Shown piece by piece: positions 43,038-51,945 of a DNA stretch of 64,000 bases. The DNA is taken from the NCBI RefSeq assembly GCF_040513375.1, contig NZ_JBEVTG010000002.1:992001-1056000 (forward strand). The letters are read 5' to 3'. A program made the translations under genes and the position numbers. Positions within the stretch are counted from its first letter, which is position 1. Every line of letters begins with the position of its first letter. Source of the stretch: Flagellimonas_B algarum. GTDB lineage: Bacteria; Bacteroidota; Bacteroidia; Flavobacteriales; Flavobacteriaceae. The notes under the pieces were generated by a model, which worked only from the letters and a program-made list of their open reading frames with translations, searched no databases and had not been told where the DNA came from.

Positions 43038-45566
43038 ATGAAAAGAACGCTCCTCGGCCTGCTCTGCGGGATGTTTTGCATGACATTACATGCCCAAGAT
43101 CAACTCTCACTCGACTATTATTTACCTTCGAATACCAACTATGATCCGGCCATTCCGACGCCGGCATCGGTGATCGGCCATGAGGTCGGCGAATGGCATG
43201 TGTCGCATGATAAATTGGTCTTCTACATGCAGACTTTGGCCGCGGCCAGCGACCGGATCAGTATCAAAATGCGAGGCACCACCTTTGAAGGACGCCCGCT
43301 ACCCCTATTGACGATCACCACACCGGCCAACCATGCGAATATCGAAAAGATCCGTACGGATCATGTGGCCTTGACCGAAACCGGCAGTGGATCTTTGAAT
43401 ACGGAAGATATGCCCATTGTGGTCTACCAAGGGTTTTCCATTCACGGCAACGAATCAAGTGGGGCCAATGCCGCAGTCGCTTATGCCTATTATTTGGCAG
43501 CGGCCCAAGGTCCTGAAATCGAGGCCCAATTGGATAAGCTGGTCGTTTTGTTGGATCCCTGTATGAATCCTGATGGCTTGCAGCGGTTCGCCTATTGGGC
43601 CAACACCAACCGCAGCATGAATCTGAATCCGGATCCCAACGATCGCGAATACCGTGAGGTATGGCCCGGCGGCCGTACCAACCACTATTGGTTCGATATG
43701 AACCGGGATTGGTTGCCGGTACAATTGCCAGAGAGCCGTGCACGTATCAGGACCTTTCACAGATGGATGCCCAACATTCTGACCGATCACCACGAAATGG
43801 GTACGAATTCGACCTTTTTCTTTCAACCTGGTGAACCGTCACGGGTCAACCCCTTGACTCCGGCCATCAACCAACAGCTGACCGCCGAAATCGGTACCTA
43901 CCATGCCAAGGCCCTGGACAAGATCGGCTCGCTTTATTATTCCGAAGAGAATTACGACGACTACTATTACGGCAAGGGATCCACCTTTCCTGACGTCAAC
44001 GGAAGTATCGGTATCCTCTTTGAACAAGGGAGCTCCAGAGGGCACGTTCAAGAAAGTGAGAACGGGCTATTGACCTTTCCGTTTACCATCCGCAACCAGT
44101 TCACTACGGCCCTTTCGACCATCGAGGCGGCCCAGAACATGCGCACCAAGATCTTGGATTACCAACGTAGCTACTACCAAGACATCGCCAACGAACAAGG
44201 CCGTAGCCGCCTGAAAGGCTATGTGTTTGGGGATGCCAAGGACCCATCACGGGCCTGGCATTTGGCCGAGATCTTGAACCGGCACCAAATCCAGTTCCAC
44301 GAATTACGCAACGATGCGACCATTAGTGGCAAGGCCTATAAAAAAGGTGCGGCCTATGTGGTGCCCCTTGCCCAGAAAAACCCACGCCTGATCAAAGCCA
44401 TGTTCGAGCGCCGAACCAGCTTTAGCGATAGCTTGTTCTACGACGTTTCGGCTTGGACCTTTCCACTATCCTTCAATTTGGACCATGCCGAATTGACCGG
44501 ATTGCAGCAGGCCGGTGATGTGATCAGCGATTTCCAACCCTTGAAAGGCAGTGTTTCCGGAAAGAGCAACTATGCCTATTTGTTCGAATGGCATGGCTAT
44601 TACACCCCCAAGGTGTTGAATGCCATCGTCAACAAAGGCCTTCGGGCCAAAGTGGCCAAATCGCCTTTTAGCTTGGAAGGCAAATCCTATGATTACGGTA
44701 CGATCATGGTACCCGTTCAAAACCAAAAATGGAATGCCGACCAGATCCACAAACTCCTAACGGGCTTGGCTGAAGCAAACAACATCACCATCACTGCCGT
44801 TGGAACGGGATTGACCAAGGGTATCGATTTGGGAAGCAATGATTTCGATCCGATCAAAAAACAAAAAGTGGCCATTTTGGTCGGCGACGGCGTGCGCTCT
44901 TACGATGCGGGTGAAATCTGGCATTTGTTCGATACCCGCTATGACATGAAGATCACCAAGCTCGACACCCGATCTTTCGCGTCGGTCGACTTGGATCGCT
45001 ATACCGACCTGATCCTCCCCAGCGGATGGGGCAGCAACATGCTCAACAAAAAAGGGGCCGATAAAATCAAGGCCTGGGTTCGCGACGGCGGCACGGTCAT
45101 CGGCTACCGCAATGTGGCCAATTGGTTCAAAAAGAACGAGTTCTTGAAACTCGAAATGAAAAAAGACAGCATGAAGGCCAAAAACGTACGTTTTGACCAA
45201 CGCAGCGATTACTTCGGGGCACAAGTGACCGGAGGGGCGATCTTCGAGGCGAAACAAGACCGTTCGCATCCCATCAATTACGGCTATAAGAACGACCGTA
45301 TTTCGCTGTTCCGGAATACGAACATCTACTTGAAACCCGAGAAGGACAGTTTCAACAACCCGATACAATACACCAACGATCCGCTACAGAGCGGCTACAT
45401 CTCGGAAGAGAATGCCGAACTGATCAAAAACAGCGTACCGTTTAAGGTGAAACGTATGGGCAAGGGCCGGGTGATCTTGTTTACCGACAACACCAATTTC
45501 AGGGCCTTTTGGTATGGTACCAACAAGCTGTTGATGAATGCGATATTCTTTGGTCAGATCATGTAA
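43038..45566 (+). CDS. M14 family zinc carboxypeptidase, exported
   Basis: An 842-residue secreted peptidase: signal peptide MKRTLLGLLCGMFCMTLHAQ, then an M14 catalytic domain. The zinc motif is FSIHGNESSGANA (His and Glu), followed by LLDPCMNPDGLQRF (Asn-Pro-Asp) and LTDHHEMGTNSTFFFQPGEP with the third ligand. The large C-terminal region has no obvious known domain. Its last eight bases overlap the end of the convergent acyltransferase gene. It probably degrades peptides in the periplasm or outside the cell. Confidence 0.88.
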   Translation: MKRTLLGLLCGMFCMTLHAQDQLSLDYYLPSNTNYDPAIPTPASVIGHEVGEWHVSHDKLVFYMQTLAAASDRISIKMRGTTFEGRPLPLLTITTPANHANIEKIRTDHVALTETGSGSLNTEDMPIVVYQGFSIHGNESSGANAAVAYAYYLAAAQGPEIEAQLDKLVVLLDPCMNPDGLQRFAYWANTNRSMNLNPDPNDREYREVWPGGRTNHYWFDMNRDWLPVQLPESRARIRTFHRWMPNILTDHHEMGTNSTFFFQPGEPSRVNPLTPAINQQLTAEIGTYHAKALDKIGSLYYSEENYDDYYYGKGSTFPDVNGSIGILFEQGSSRGHVQESENGLLTFPFTIRNQFTTALSTIEAAQNMRTKILDYQRSYYQDIANEQGRSRLKGYVFGDAKDPSRAWHLAEILNRHQIQFHELRNDATISGKAYKKGAAYVVPLAQKNPRLIKAMFERRTSFSDSLFYDVSAWTFPLSFNLDHAELTGLQQAGDVISDFQPLKGSVSGKSNYAYLFEWHGYYTPKVLNAIVNKGLRAKVAKSPFSLEGKSYDYGTIMVPVQNQKWNADQIHKLLTGLAEANNITITAVGTGLTKGIDLGSNDFDPIKKQKVAILVGDGVRSYDAGEIWHLFDTRYDMKITKLDTRSFASVDLDRYTDLILPSGWGSNMLNKKGADKIKAWVRDGGTVIGYRNVANWFKKNEFLKLEMKKDSMKAKNVRFDQRSDYFGAQVTGGAIFEAKQDRSHPINYGYKNDRISLFRNTNIYLKPEKDSFNNPIQYTNDPLQSGYISEENAELIKNSVPFKVKRMGKGRVILFTDNTNFRAFWYGTNKLLMNAIFFGQIM

Positions 45567-46587
45567 GTCCGACCACTTTGACCAAAAACAGGTTGGCCGA
45601 AACATGGCCGGCTAGGACGATTAGGCCCAGTTCAAGCGAATAGCTCTGCGAAAGGAGCAATAAAGCGGCCCCATAACCGATCGGATAGGCCAATAGCGCA
45701 AAAACAAAACGAAAGGTAGCCTTGAATTCCGGTTCAGGGACCAAGGGTCGTACCAGCAACCGCCAAAGCAGCACCCAAGGCAGATTGATCAAATCAAAGA
45801 GCCACTTGGCGGGCTTTGGGGATGGTGAAGAATCCGTTTTCTTGGCCCGTTGGGCGGTCCCGTTCTTTGCTAAGGCAGCGTTCACTTGCTGAGGCTGCAG
45901 CACATCCCATCCTTGGGTTTCGATTTGCGCCAAGGCGGCCTCATAATCCCGTTCCTCAGGAATATGAACCGTTAATTCTCGCAAAGCTTGTGTTGCGCGT
46001 TCCGTGAGGACTTTGGCCGATTTCGGCTCCGGGGTATTGGGTACGGCGATCGGTGTTCCGAAATGCAGGGCGGCGCTATCGCCCACTTGGGTCGGATGAC
46101 GGTAATTCTGCCCTACCGGTACCAAAACGATGTCGAGGTCGGCGTCGGTTTCCAGGGCGTTGAAAGCGATGCGGGTAAAGCCTTTGCTCAAGGGACGTAT
46201 CCGGCGATTTAAACTGTGGTTGGCTTCTGGGAAGATCAAAATCGCTTCCCCTTTTTTCAATAGCGCCCCGCATTGATCGAAAATCGCATTGTTCTTGGCC
46301 AGGTTCTGTTTTCCGTCCCGAATACGATAGATCGGGATCATATGGAGGCTTTTGAATAGGCTGCCAAAGGCATTTTGAAAGATATCGGCCCGGGCCAGAA
46401 ACCAGGGGTCACGACCACAACTCGTGGCCAAAAGCAACACATCCATCAGGGCATTCTGGTGGTTCGACAAAAAGAGGAGGGCGCGGTCTTTGGGGACTTG
46501 TTCATGGCCATGGATCCGAACGCGTCGGTAATAACAAAACAGTCCGGTCCGTACCCATAATTTGACGAAAGCATACCCCAAGCGCAT
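45559..46587 (-). CDS. PlsC-like 1-acyl-glycerol-3-phosphate acyltransferase
   Basis: A 342-residue membrane-associated acyltransferase. The catalytic motif is LSNHQNALMDVLL, with five residues between His and Asp where the classical motif has four. FPEANHSLNRRIRPLSKGFT is the substrate-binding motif III. C-terminal hydrophobic helices (about 275-335) follow. It acts in phospholipid synthesis or a related acyl transfer. It overlaps the M14 gene by eight bases at the 3' ends and abuts the symporter gene upstream. Confidence 0.82.
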   Translation of the reverse strand: MRLGYAFVKLWVRTGLFCYYRRVRIHGHEQVPKDRALLFLSNHQNALMDVLLLATSCGRDPWFLARADIFQNAFGSLFKSLHMIPIYRIRDGKQNLAKNNAIFDQCGALLKKGEAILIFPEANHSLNRRIRPLSKGFTRIAFNALETDADLDIVLVPVGQNYRHPTQVGDSAALHFGTPIAVPNTPEPKSAKVLTERATQALRELTVHIPEERDYEAALAQIETQGWDVLQPQQVNAALAKNGTAQRAKKTDSSPSPKPAKWLFDLINLPWVLLWRLLVRPLVPEPEFKATFRFVFALLAYPIGYGAALLLLSQSYSLELGLIVLAGHVSANLFLVKVVGLT

Positions 46588-47525
46588 CAGACCAGTTCTT
46601 TGTTTTCAAGGGGGCGGTAGCCCCAAAAACTGCCCAAAACCATCCCGGAGACCAAATGCCATATCCCCCAAAATGCGGTCAAGAGGGCCATTCCCCCCAA
46701 ACCATCGAAAAAGGTAAAGATCAGCAATAGGCCCAAACCGGAGTTTTGAATCCCGGTCTCCATGGTGATGCAGCGCACATTATCCTTGCTAAAGCCCATG
46801 AACTTTGCCAAGGAAAAGCCTGTCAAAAAGGCCACCAGGTTGTGCAACAACACCAACCAAAAGACGTAGAAGACATAGTCAAGGAAAATGTCGCGGTTCT
46901 TGTGCAAGGCCAAAAAAACCAGGGCGATAAAGAACAGCAGCGAACCGATCTTGAAACCCTTCGCCATGCGGGCGGCCAAGCGTGGTCGATAGCGGTTGAC
47001 TACCATTCCCAATACCAAGGGTACGCCAAGCAATAAGGCCACCAATCGGATCATTTCGGCCGGGGCAATGGAAACCTGTTGTAAAATTTCGGCAGAAGGG
47101 GGATAGAGACTTCCCCAAAAGCCCAGGTTAAAGGGCGTCATGACCACGGCCAACAAGGTAGCGATCGCGGTCAAGGTGACCGATAAAGCGGTATTGCCCT
47201 TGGCCAAATGGGTAAAGAAATTGGAAACGTTGCCTCCTGGGCAGGCGGCGACCATGAACATTCCCATGGCCATACTGGCTTGGGGTTCGACCATCCAAAC
47301 CAGGGCGAAGGTAACGGCCGGTAGGGCCACGAACTGGCTAAAGACCCCGGTCAAGACCAATTTCGGTTTTTTGGACAAGGCCTTGAAATCGGATAGATCG
47401 ATTTCCAGCGCAATACCGTACATCACCAAGGCAAGGGCTACATTGAGCACCCAAAGCGACTGGGTATCGAAATTGATATGGACAGTATCGATGACGGAAT
47501 CCAAAAACGAGGCTTTGAGCCTCAA
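46587..47525 (-). CDS. Bile acid:sodium symporter family protein
   Basis: A 312-residue membrane protein with nine to ten helices of the BASS/NTCP type. Family signs: ALALVMYGIALEIDLSDFKAL, the ACPGGNVSNFFTHLAKGNTALS loop (sodium site), and TMETGIQNSGLGLLLIFTFF. It imports an organic anion with Na+; bacterial members usually carry pantoate, keto acids or sulfonates rather than bile acids. Its last base is shared with the first base of the acyltransferase gene. Confidence 0.9.
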   Translation of the reverse strand: MRLKASFLDSVIDTVHINFDTQSLWVLNVALALVMYGIALEIDLSDFKALSKKPKLVLTGVFSQFVALPAVTFALVWMVEPQASMAMGMFMVAACPGGNVSNFFTHLAKGNTALSVTLTAIATLLAVVMTPFNLGFWGSLYPPSAEILQQVSIAPAEMIRLVALLLGVPLVLGMVVNRYRPRLAARMAKGFKIGSLLFFIALVFLALHKNRDIFLDYVFYVFWLVLLHNLVAFLTGFSLAKFMGFSKDNVRCITMETGIQNSGLGLLLIFTFFDGLGGMALLTAFWGIWHLVSGMVLGSFWGYRPLENKELV

Positions 47526-47605
47526 GATAGCTTTTCTTTTTCGGATGCACTCCCCAACCCCATTTTGAATATTTTGCCCTAATTTTAAAGCTTAAATCGA
47601 AACCC

Positions 47606-48166
47606 ATGGCACGTACACCTAGCAACATGCTTCCCTTGGGCACCAAAGCCCCTGATTTTTCGCTATTCGACACTGTTAGTGGCCAGACCCTGGGACTCTC
47701 GGAAATGAAAGGACGGAAAGGCACGGTGATCATGTTCATTTGCAATCATTGTCCCTTTGTGGTACATGTCAATCCGCAATTGGCCGAGTTAGGGCGACAG
47801 TATCAGGAAAAAGGGATCGGTTTTATCGCGATTTCGAGCAATGATGTGGAGAATTACCCCCAAGATGCACCGCACTTAATGACCAAAACGGCACAGATGG
47901 AAGGCTATACCTTTCCTTACCTCTATGACGAAAGCCAAGAAACGGCCAAGGCCTATGATGCTGCCTGCACCCCCGATTTCTACCTATTCGATGCCCAAGA
48001 TGCTTTGGTATACCGCGGGCAATTGGACGATTCGCGACCTGGAAATGGCATCCCTTTAAGCGGTGACGACCTTCGCGAGGCCATGGATGCCTTGCTTGAC
48101 GGCAAAGACCAAACAGTCGATCAAAAGCCTAGCATCGGTTGCAACATCAAATGGAAAACGGCCTAG
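47606..48166 (+). CDS. Thioredoxin/AhpC-TSA family protein
   Basis: A 186-residue cytoplasmic redox protein: MARTPSNMLPLGTKAPDFSL, then VIMFICNHCPFVVHVNPQLA with a CxxC (Cys-Asn-His-Cys) centre and GIGFIAISSNDVENYPQDAP. The C-terminal CTPDFYLFD carries the cis-proline region. It is close to a Bacteroidota thioredoxin group of unknown substrate. It is 16 bases upstream of the cupin gene and probably co-transcribed with it. Confidence 0.87.
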   Translation: MARTPSNMLPLGTKAPDFSLFDTVSGQTLGLSEMKGRKGTVIMFICNHCPFVVHVNPQLAELGRQYQEKGIGFIAISSNDVENYPQDAPHLMTKTAQMEGYTFPYLYDESQETAKAYDAACTPDFYLFDAQDALVYRGQLDDSRPGNGIPLSGDDLREAMDALLDGKDQTVDQKPSIGCNIKWKTA

Positions 48167-48182
48167 GCCGAAAAAAACACCC

Positions 48183-48503
48183 ATGAAACTAGATTCCGAA
48201 AAAGCACTACAGGCCTTGAACCAGGTCGATAGCCCCTTTTTGAACTTATTCGAACACGGATCCCTTTCGGTCGAAGTCTATCGTCCCGAAGGGGCCGACC
48301 TGCAACAACCCCATGATCGTGATGAGATTTATGTGATCATCTCGGGATCGGGACATTTTCAAAATGGAACGGAGACCGTCACCTTCAAGACCGGGGATTT
48401 TTTGTTCGTTCCGGCTGGAAGGGAACATCGTTTCATCGAATTCAGTGCGGACTTTGCCACCTGGGTCTTCTTCTACGGACCACAGGGTGGGGAAAAGGCC
48501 TAA
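48183..48503 (+). CDS. Cupin-domain protein
   Basis: A 106-residue single cupin: EVYRPEGADLQQPHDRDEIY contains the first metal motif and FKTGDFLFVPAGREHRFIEF the second. The upstream frame is open further, but the ATG at 48183 gives a normal short cupin start (MKLDSEKALQALNQVDSPF). It lies between the thioredoxin and acetyltransferase genes. Function unknown. Confidence 0.83.
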   Translation: MKLDSEKALQALNQVDSPFLNLFEHGSLSVEVYRPEGADLQQPHDRDEIYVIISGSGHFQNGTETVTFKTGDFLFVPAGREHRFIEFSADFATWVFFYGPQGGEKA

Positions 48504-48507
48504 GTGC

Positions 48508-49029
48508 ATGGAAATTGCTTACCACCCCTTGACCCTTTCGAACCTACCGACCTACCTCAAGGTCGGGCTTCAGGCGTACAACGACCATTACCTCCATCTT
48601 TGGAACCAGGGCGATGCCTCGGCCTTTTTCGAAGAAAACCTGACCGAAGCCCCGGTGCTCAAGGCATTAAAGGACGCCCGACAATCACTGTTCATCATCC
48701 GCGCTGATGGGCAAGCCGTAGGCATCTTAAAACTCACCTTGGATGCCGGGGCACGCTTCGCCTTGCCCAAATCCAATGTGTTACTCAATAAGATCTACCT
48801 CGTCAAGGCGTTTGCCGGTCGGGGTATTGGATCTGACGCTTTGGCCTTCGTGACCCAGTTCGCCCAAAAACATAAGCGGACCTACCTTTGGTTGCTGTGT
48901 ATGCAGAAAGGGCCCGCGCTGGGTTTTTATCAAAAAAATGGCTTCAAGATCCTTGCCGAGTCGGAAGTCAGGCTGCACGGTATTTTGGAGGTGGAAAAAG
49001 CCATGTGGGTCATGGGCAAGCCCCTATGA
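48508..49029 (+). CDS. GNAT family N-acetyltransferase
   Basis: A 173-residue acetyltransferase: MEIAYHPLTLSNLPTYLKVG at the start; acetyl-CoA binding motif IYLVKAFAGRGIGSDALAFV; and GPALGFYQKNGFKILAESEV. Substrate unknown. It begins four bases after the cupin stop. Its stop codon forms a TGATCA palindrome with the stop of the convergent YfiT gene. Confidence 0.85.
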   Translation: MEIAYHPLTLSNLPTYLKVGLQAYNDHYLHLWNQGDASAFFEENLTEAPVLKALKDARQSLFIIRADGQAVGILKLTLDAGARFALPKSNVLLNKIYLVKAFAGRGIGSDALAFVTQFAQKHKRTYLWLLCMQKGPALGFYQKNGFKILAESEVRLHGILEVEKAMWVMGKPL

Positions 49030-49572
49030 TCACCAGCCCTCCCGCTCGATCAAGTTGGCAATATGCGCAAAATGATGACCGCCATGCCAGGCATAGCGGC
49101 CGACATTCACCGCTAAGGTAGTTTCTTCATTGCCCTCAGGATGGGTAAACTTACGCTCGAGATCTTCCCGAGAGAGGCCTTTCAACAAATACACCAATTT
49201 CGCATGAACCGCCTTTAGATGGGCCAACGAGAGGGCAATGGGTGCCGTTCGGGTATCGAAGAGCTTGGCCCATTCTTTTTCCAAATAAGGTTTGATGGTG
49301 GGATTGTCTTCGGTCAAGCCCCATTTGAAGCGGATATAGCTATGATGGTGGCTATCGGAAACGTGGTGGATGACCTGCCGTACCGTCCAGCCTCCAGGGC
49401 GGTAGGGTGTTTCCAACTGGTCTTCACTGAGTGAAGTGACCATGGCCTCGAAGCGTTCGGGCAAGTGTTCTAAGATGGTGATCCATTCTTGCAGTTGCAC
49501 GTCTGAAATGGAGGTGGGAACTTCAAATTTACCAATGGGGTATCGAAGCTGTTCAAGTTGTTCAGGAGTCAT
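49030..49572 (-). CDS. YfiT/BstA-type DinB superfamily protein
   Basis: A 180-residue metal-binding protein: LRYPIGKFEVPTSISDVQLQ is the typical YfiT start, VRQVIHHVSDSHHHSYIRFK gives the first metal histidine, and RYAWHGGHHFAHI the last two. The Bacillus homologues transfer bacillithiol or act as putative metal-dependent hydrolases; the thiol used here is unknown. Convergent with the GNAT gene. Confidence 0.88.
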   Translation of the reverse strand: MTPEQLEQLRYPIGKFEVPTSISDVQLQEWITILEHLPERFEAMVTSLSEDQLETPYRPGGWTVRQVIHHVSDSHHHSYIRFKWGLTEDNPTIKPYLEKEWAKLFDTRTAPIALSLAHLKAVHAKLVYLLKGLSREDLERKFTHPEGNEETTLAVNVGRYAWHGGHHFAHIANLIEREGW

Positions 49573-49684
49573 AAAAATGGTGTTTAAATACTATCCAAAT
49601 TCAAGTTAATTCAAAAATAAGATGAAAAAACATCCAAAGACACACGAATTACGAGTACTTTCGCGCTTCACATAAAAATATAAC

Positions 49685-49876
49685 ATGAGTAAAGGAACAG
49701 TAAAATTCTTCAATGATTCCAAAGGATATGGATTTATCACTGAAGATGGTTCAAACACAGATCACTTTGTCCATTTTTCCGGCTTGATTGATGAGATTCG
49801 TGAAGGTGATGTTGTTGAATTCGAATTGCAGCAAGGAAAAAAAGGAATGAACGCCGTGAACGTACGCGTCTTATAA
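49685..49876 (+). CDS. Cold-shock domain protein
   Basis: A 63-residue CspA-type RNA chaperone: MSKGTVKFFNDSKGYGFITE is RNP1, and DHFVHFSGL contains RNP2. The five-stranded OB fold fills the protein. A strong terminator follows, so it is a single-gene unit. The 5' region of over 100 bases may hold a structured leader, as in other cold-shock genes, but none was worked out. Confidence 0.93.
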   Translation: MSKGTVKFFNDSKGYGFITEDGSNTDHFVHFSGLIDEIREGDVVEFELQQGKKGMNAVNVRVL

Positions 49877-49895
49877 GTTCGCTTTTCCAGCATAG

Positions 49896-49926
49896 AAAAA
49901 CCCTGATTTCACATCAGGGTTTTTTT
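49896..49926 (+). terminator. Terminator of the cold-shock gene
   Basis: Stem ACCCTGAT / ATCAGGGT around a five-base loop (49900-49920), followed by six more T and flanked by A on the left. The stretch 49927-50110 beyond it shows nothing clear. Confidence 0.88.
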
Positions 49927-50110
49927 GTTGATAACTATTGATCGGTTTCGGCAACTTTTTTGCGTTTTCGGGGTCTTACGAATAACGACCTAAAGCAAAC
50001 CTAGACCTCGAATACCCGCTGTTGTAACTTTAACAGTATACTAAAGTAGGGTTTTCATCCGTTGGTTTGTTATACAGAAAAGCGCTGAACACGCGAAATG
50101 ACCATAACCG

Positions 50111-50194
50111 ATGAATACATTTTTTTCCATTTTACTATTCCTGTTGGTGCTGAACCTGGCTTTGTTGCTGACCAGCGTCAATAGGGCTAAATAA
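50111..50194 (+). CDS. Very small single-helix membrane protein
   Basis: A 27-residue reading frame from ATG at 50111: MNTFFSILLFLLVLNLALLL followed by TSVNRAK. It is one hydrophobic helix with a short basic tail, the form of many real bacterial microproteins. It sits in an otherwise empty 360-base gap and ends directly before a terminator hairpin, which supports expression. No homologue can be named. Confidence 0.4.
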   Translation: MNTFFSILLFLLVLNLALLLTSVNRAK

Positions 50195-50219
50195 AAAAGC
50201 CCCTACGAGAGGAGCTTTT
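50195..50219. terminator. Bidirectional terminator
   Basis: Arms AAAAGCCCCT / AGGAGCTTTT with one mismatch and an ACGAG loop; A-run on the left and T-run on the right. It can serve the 50111 microprotein frame and the minus-strand immunophilin gene. Confidence 0.7.
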
Positions 50220-50242
50220 CGATTGTATACGGATAGCCGTCC

Positions 50243-51175
50243 TTATTTGACGTCCATAAGTTCAACGTCGAAAACCAAGGTCGCATCCGGTGGAATCACA
50301 CCTCCGGCACCACGACTACCATAGCCCAAATGCGAGGGAATGACGAAACGCGCCTTATCCCCTACTTTCAACAACCCGATACCTTCATCCCATCCGGCAA
50401 TGACCTGACCGATACCCAAGGTAAAATCTATGGGTTGGTTTCTTTTGAAAGACGAATCGAATACTTGTCCGTTCGTAAGGCTGCCTTCGTAATGTACCGA
50501 AACGGTCTTGCCCTTCTCGGCTTGGGCACCAGACCCTTTGTTGATCATTTTATAGCGTAGGCCCGATTCGGTCTTGTCGAATCCGGCTGCTACCTTATCA
50601 AGTTCCGCTTCGGCCTTGGCCTTTTGTTCGGCGATGCGCTTTTCACGTGCCCCTTCGAAAACCCGAAAAGCCTCGATGGCATTCCACTGTTCCGCAGCGT
50701 CACCTACCCGAACGATCTCAAGGCTTTCGATACCATCGCCTTGGGCGATCGCGTCGACGACTTCTTGGCCTGCGGCAACATGACCGAAAACGGTATGCTT
50801 GCCATCCAACCATGGTGTGGGTACATGGGTGATGAAAAATTGGCTTCCATTGGTACCCGGTCCCGCATTGGCCATCGACAGTACCCCAGGGGCATCGTGC
50901 ACCAAATCATCGTGGAACTCGTCATCGAATTGGTATCCCGGGCTTCCGGTACCCGTTCCTTGCGGGCATCCGCCCTGGATCATGAAATCGGGGATGACAC
51001 GATGGAACTTCAAACCGTCATAATACGGCTTGCCTTGCGGCTTGGCATCGTTCTCCATATTCCCTTCGGCCAAGGAGACGAAATTGCCGACCGTTCCCGG
51101 TGTCTTGTCATGGGTCAATTTGACCAAGATTTCCCCTTTGGTGGTATTGAATTTCGCGTAAATACCCTCTTGCAT
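50243..51175 (-). CDS. Cyclophilin-FKBP fusion peptidyl-prolyl isomerase
   Basis: A 310-residue dual-family immunophilin. Residues about 5-160 are cyclophilin (FHRVIPDFMIQGGCPQGTGT; SMANAGPGTNGSQFFITHVP; W.DGKHTVFG). A charged helical linker (FRVFEGAREKRIAEQKAKAE) joins it to a C-terminal FKBP domain at about 205-310 (VSVHYEGSLTNGQVFDSSFK; VIAGWDEGIGLLKVGDKARF; LGYGSRGAGGVIPPDATLVF). Such CFBP fusions were described from Flavobacterium. No signal peptide, so it is a cytoplasmic folding catalyst with two isomerase centres. Confidence 0.93.
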   Translation of the reverse strand: MQEGIYAKFNTTKGEILVKLTHDKTPGTVGNFVSLAEGNMENDAKPQGKPYYDGLKFHRVIPDFMIQGGCPQGTGTGSPGYQFDDEFHDDLVHDAPGVLSMANAGPGTNGSQFFITHVPTPWLDGKHTVFGHVAAGQEVVDAIAQGDGIESLEIVRVGDAAEQWNAIEAFRVFEGAREKRIAEQKAKAEAELDKVAAGFDKTESGLRYKMINKGSGAQAEKGKTVSVHYEGSLTNGQVFDSSFKRNQPIDFTLGIGQVIAGWDEGIGLLKVGDKARFVIPSHLGYGSRGAGGVIPPDATLVFDVELMDVK

Positions 51176-51372
51176 AATATACTGATTTAAGGCCGCAAAG
51201 GTAGGTGTTTCTTAGCATATCACCGCTATGGATCCCTCCTTTCGATATTGGGGCGATCGGGTTTTCAATTAAGGGGTGCTACACCGGATGTTTCCATTTT
51301 TACATGCCATTTCGACCAGGTGTCGTATCTTATCGTTACGGAAGCCGTTCGTGCGACCGAAACACCGATGTT

Positions 51373-51945
51373 ATGACCGAAAAGGAAAAAATGCTTTCAG
51401 GCCTCCCTTACGATTCAAGGGATCCCGAGTTGCTTGATCAGTACCATCGGGCACGCGCCCTTCTCAAGCAATTGAACCAACTTGAATCGACGGCCATTGA
51501 GGAACGACATGCCTTGTTCAACGATCTGTTCGCCCATCAAGGAAACGGTGTTTGGATCGAAACCCCTTTCTTTTGTGATTACGGATCGAACATTAGCATC
51601 GGTGACAATACCTTCATCAACGTCAATTGCATGCTCTTGGACAACCATACCATTTCCATAGGAAAAAACGGTCTTCTGGCACCATATGTACAGATTTACA
51701 CGGCCAACCACCCGTTGAAGGCCGAAGAACGCATCGTACAGACCGCTGATCGCACCCACTATGTGACCTCGGCACGTCCTGTGGTCTTGGGTGACAACGT
51801 ATGGGTAGGTGGAAATTCGGTGATCTGCCCCGGGGTTACTATTGGTGATAATGTGACCATCGGTGCCGGAAGTGTCGTGACGAAAGACCTCCCCAGCAAT
51901 GTTTTGGCCGTGGGTAGCCCGTGTAAAATCGTGAAGACCTTATGA
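51373..51945 (+). CDS. Sugar O-acetyltransferase (maltose acetyltransferase type)
   Basis: A 190-residue trimeric left-handed beta-helix enzyme. Start MTEKEKMLSGLPYDSRDPEL is the Mac domain; the frame is open 56 codons upstream, but that part lacks features. Hexapeptide repeats: DYGSNISIGDNTFINVNCML, VVLGDNVWVGGNSVICPGVT, IGDNVTIGAGSVVTKDLPSN. The catalytic His is in YTANHPL. It uses acetyl-CoA on sugars. Its stop overlaps the start of the next GNAT gene. Confidence 0.9.
   Translation: MTEKEKMLSGLPYDSRDPELLDQYHRARALLKQLNQLESTAIEERHALFNDLFAHQGNGVWIETPFFCDYGSNISIGDNTFINVNCMLLDNHTISIGKNGLLAPYVQIYTANHPLKAEERIVQTADRTHYVTSARPVVLGDNVWVGGNSVICPGVTIGDNVTIGAGSVVTKDLPSNVLAVGSPCKIVKTL

Noticed and set aside
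47140..47568. A 142-codon plus-strand frame opposite the symporter gene
   Set aside because: Antisense shadow rich in Thr, Lys and Ala with no motifs.
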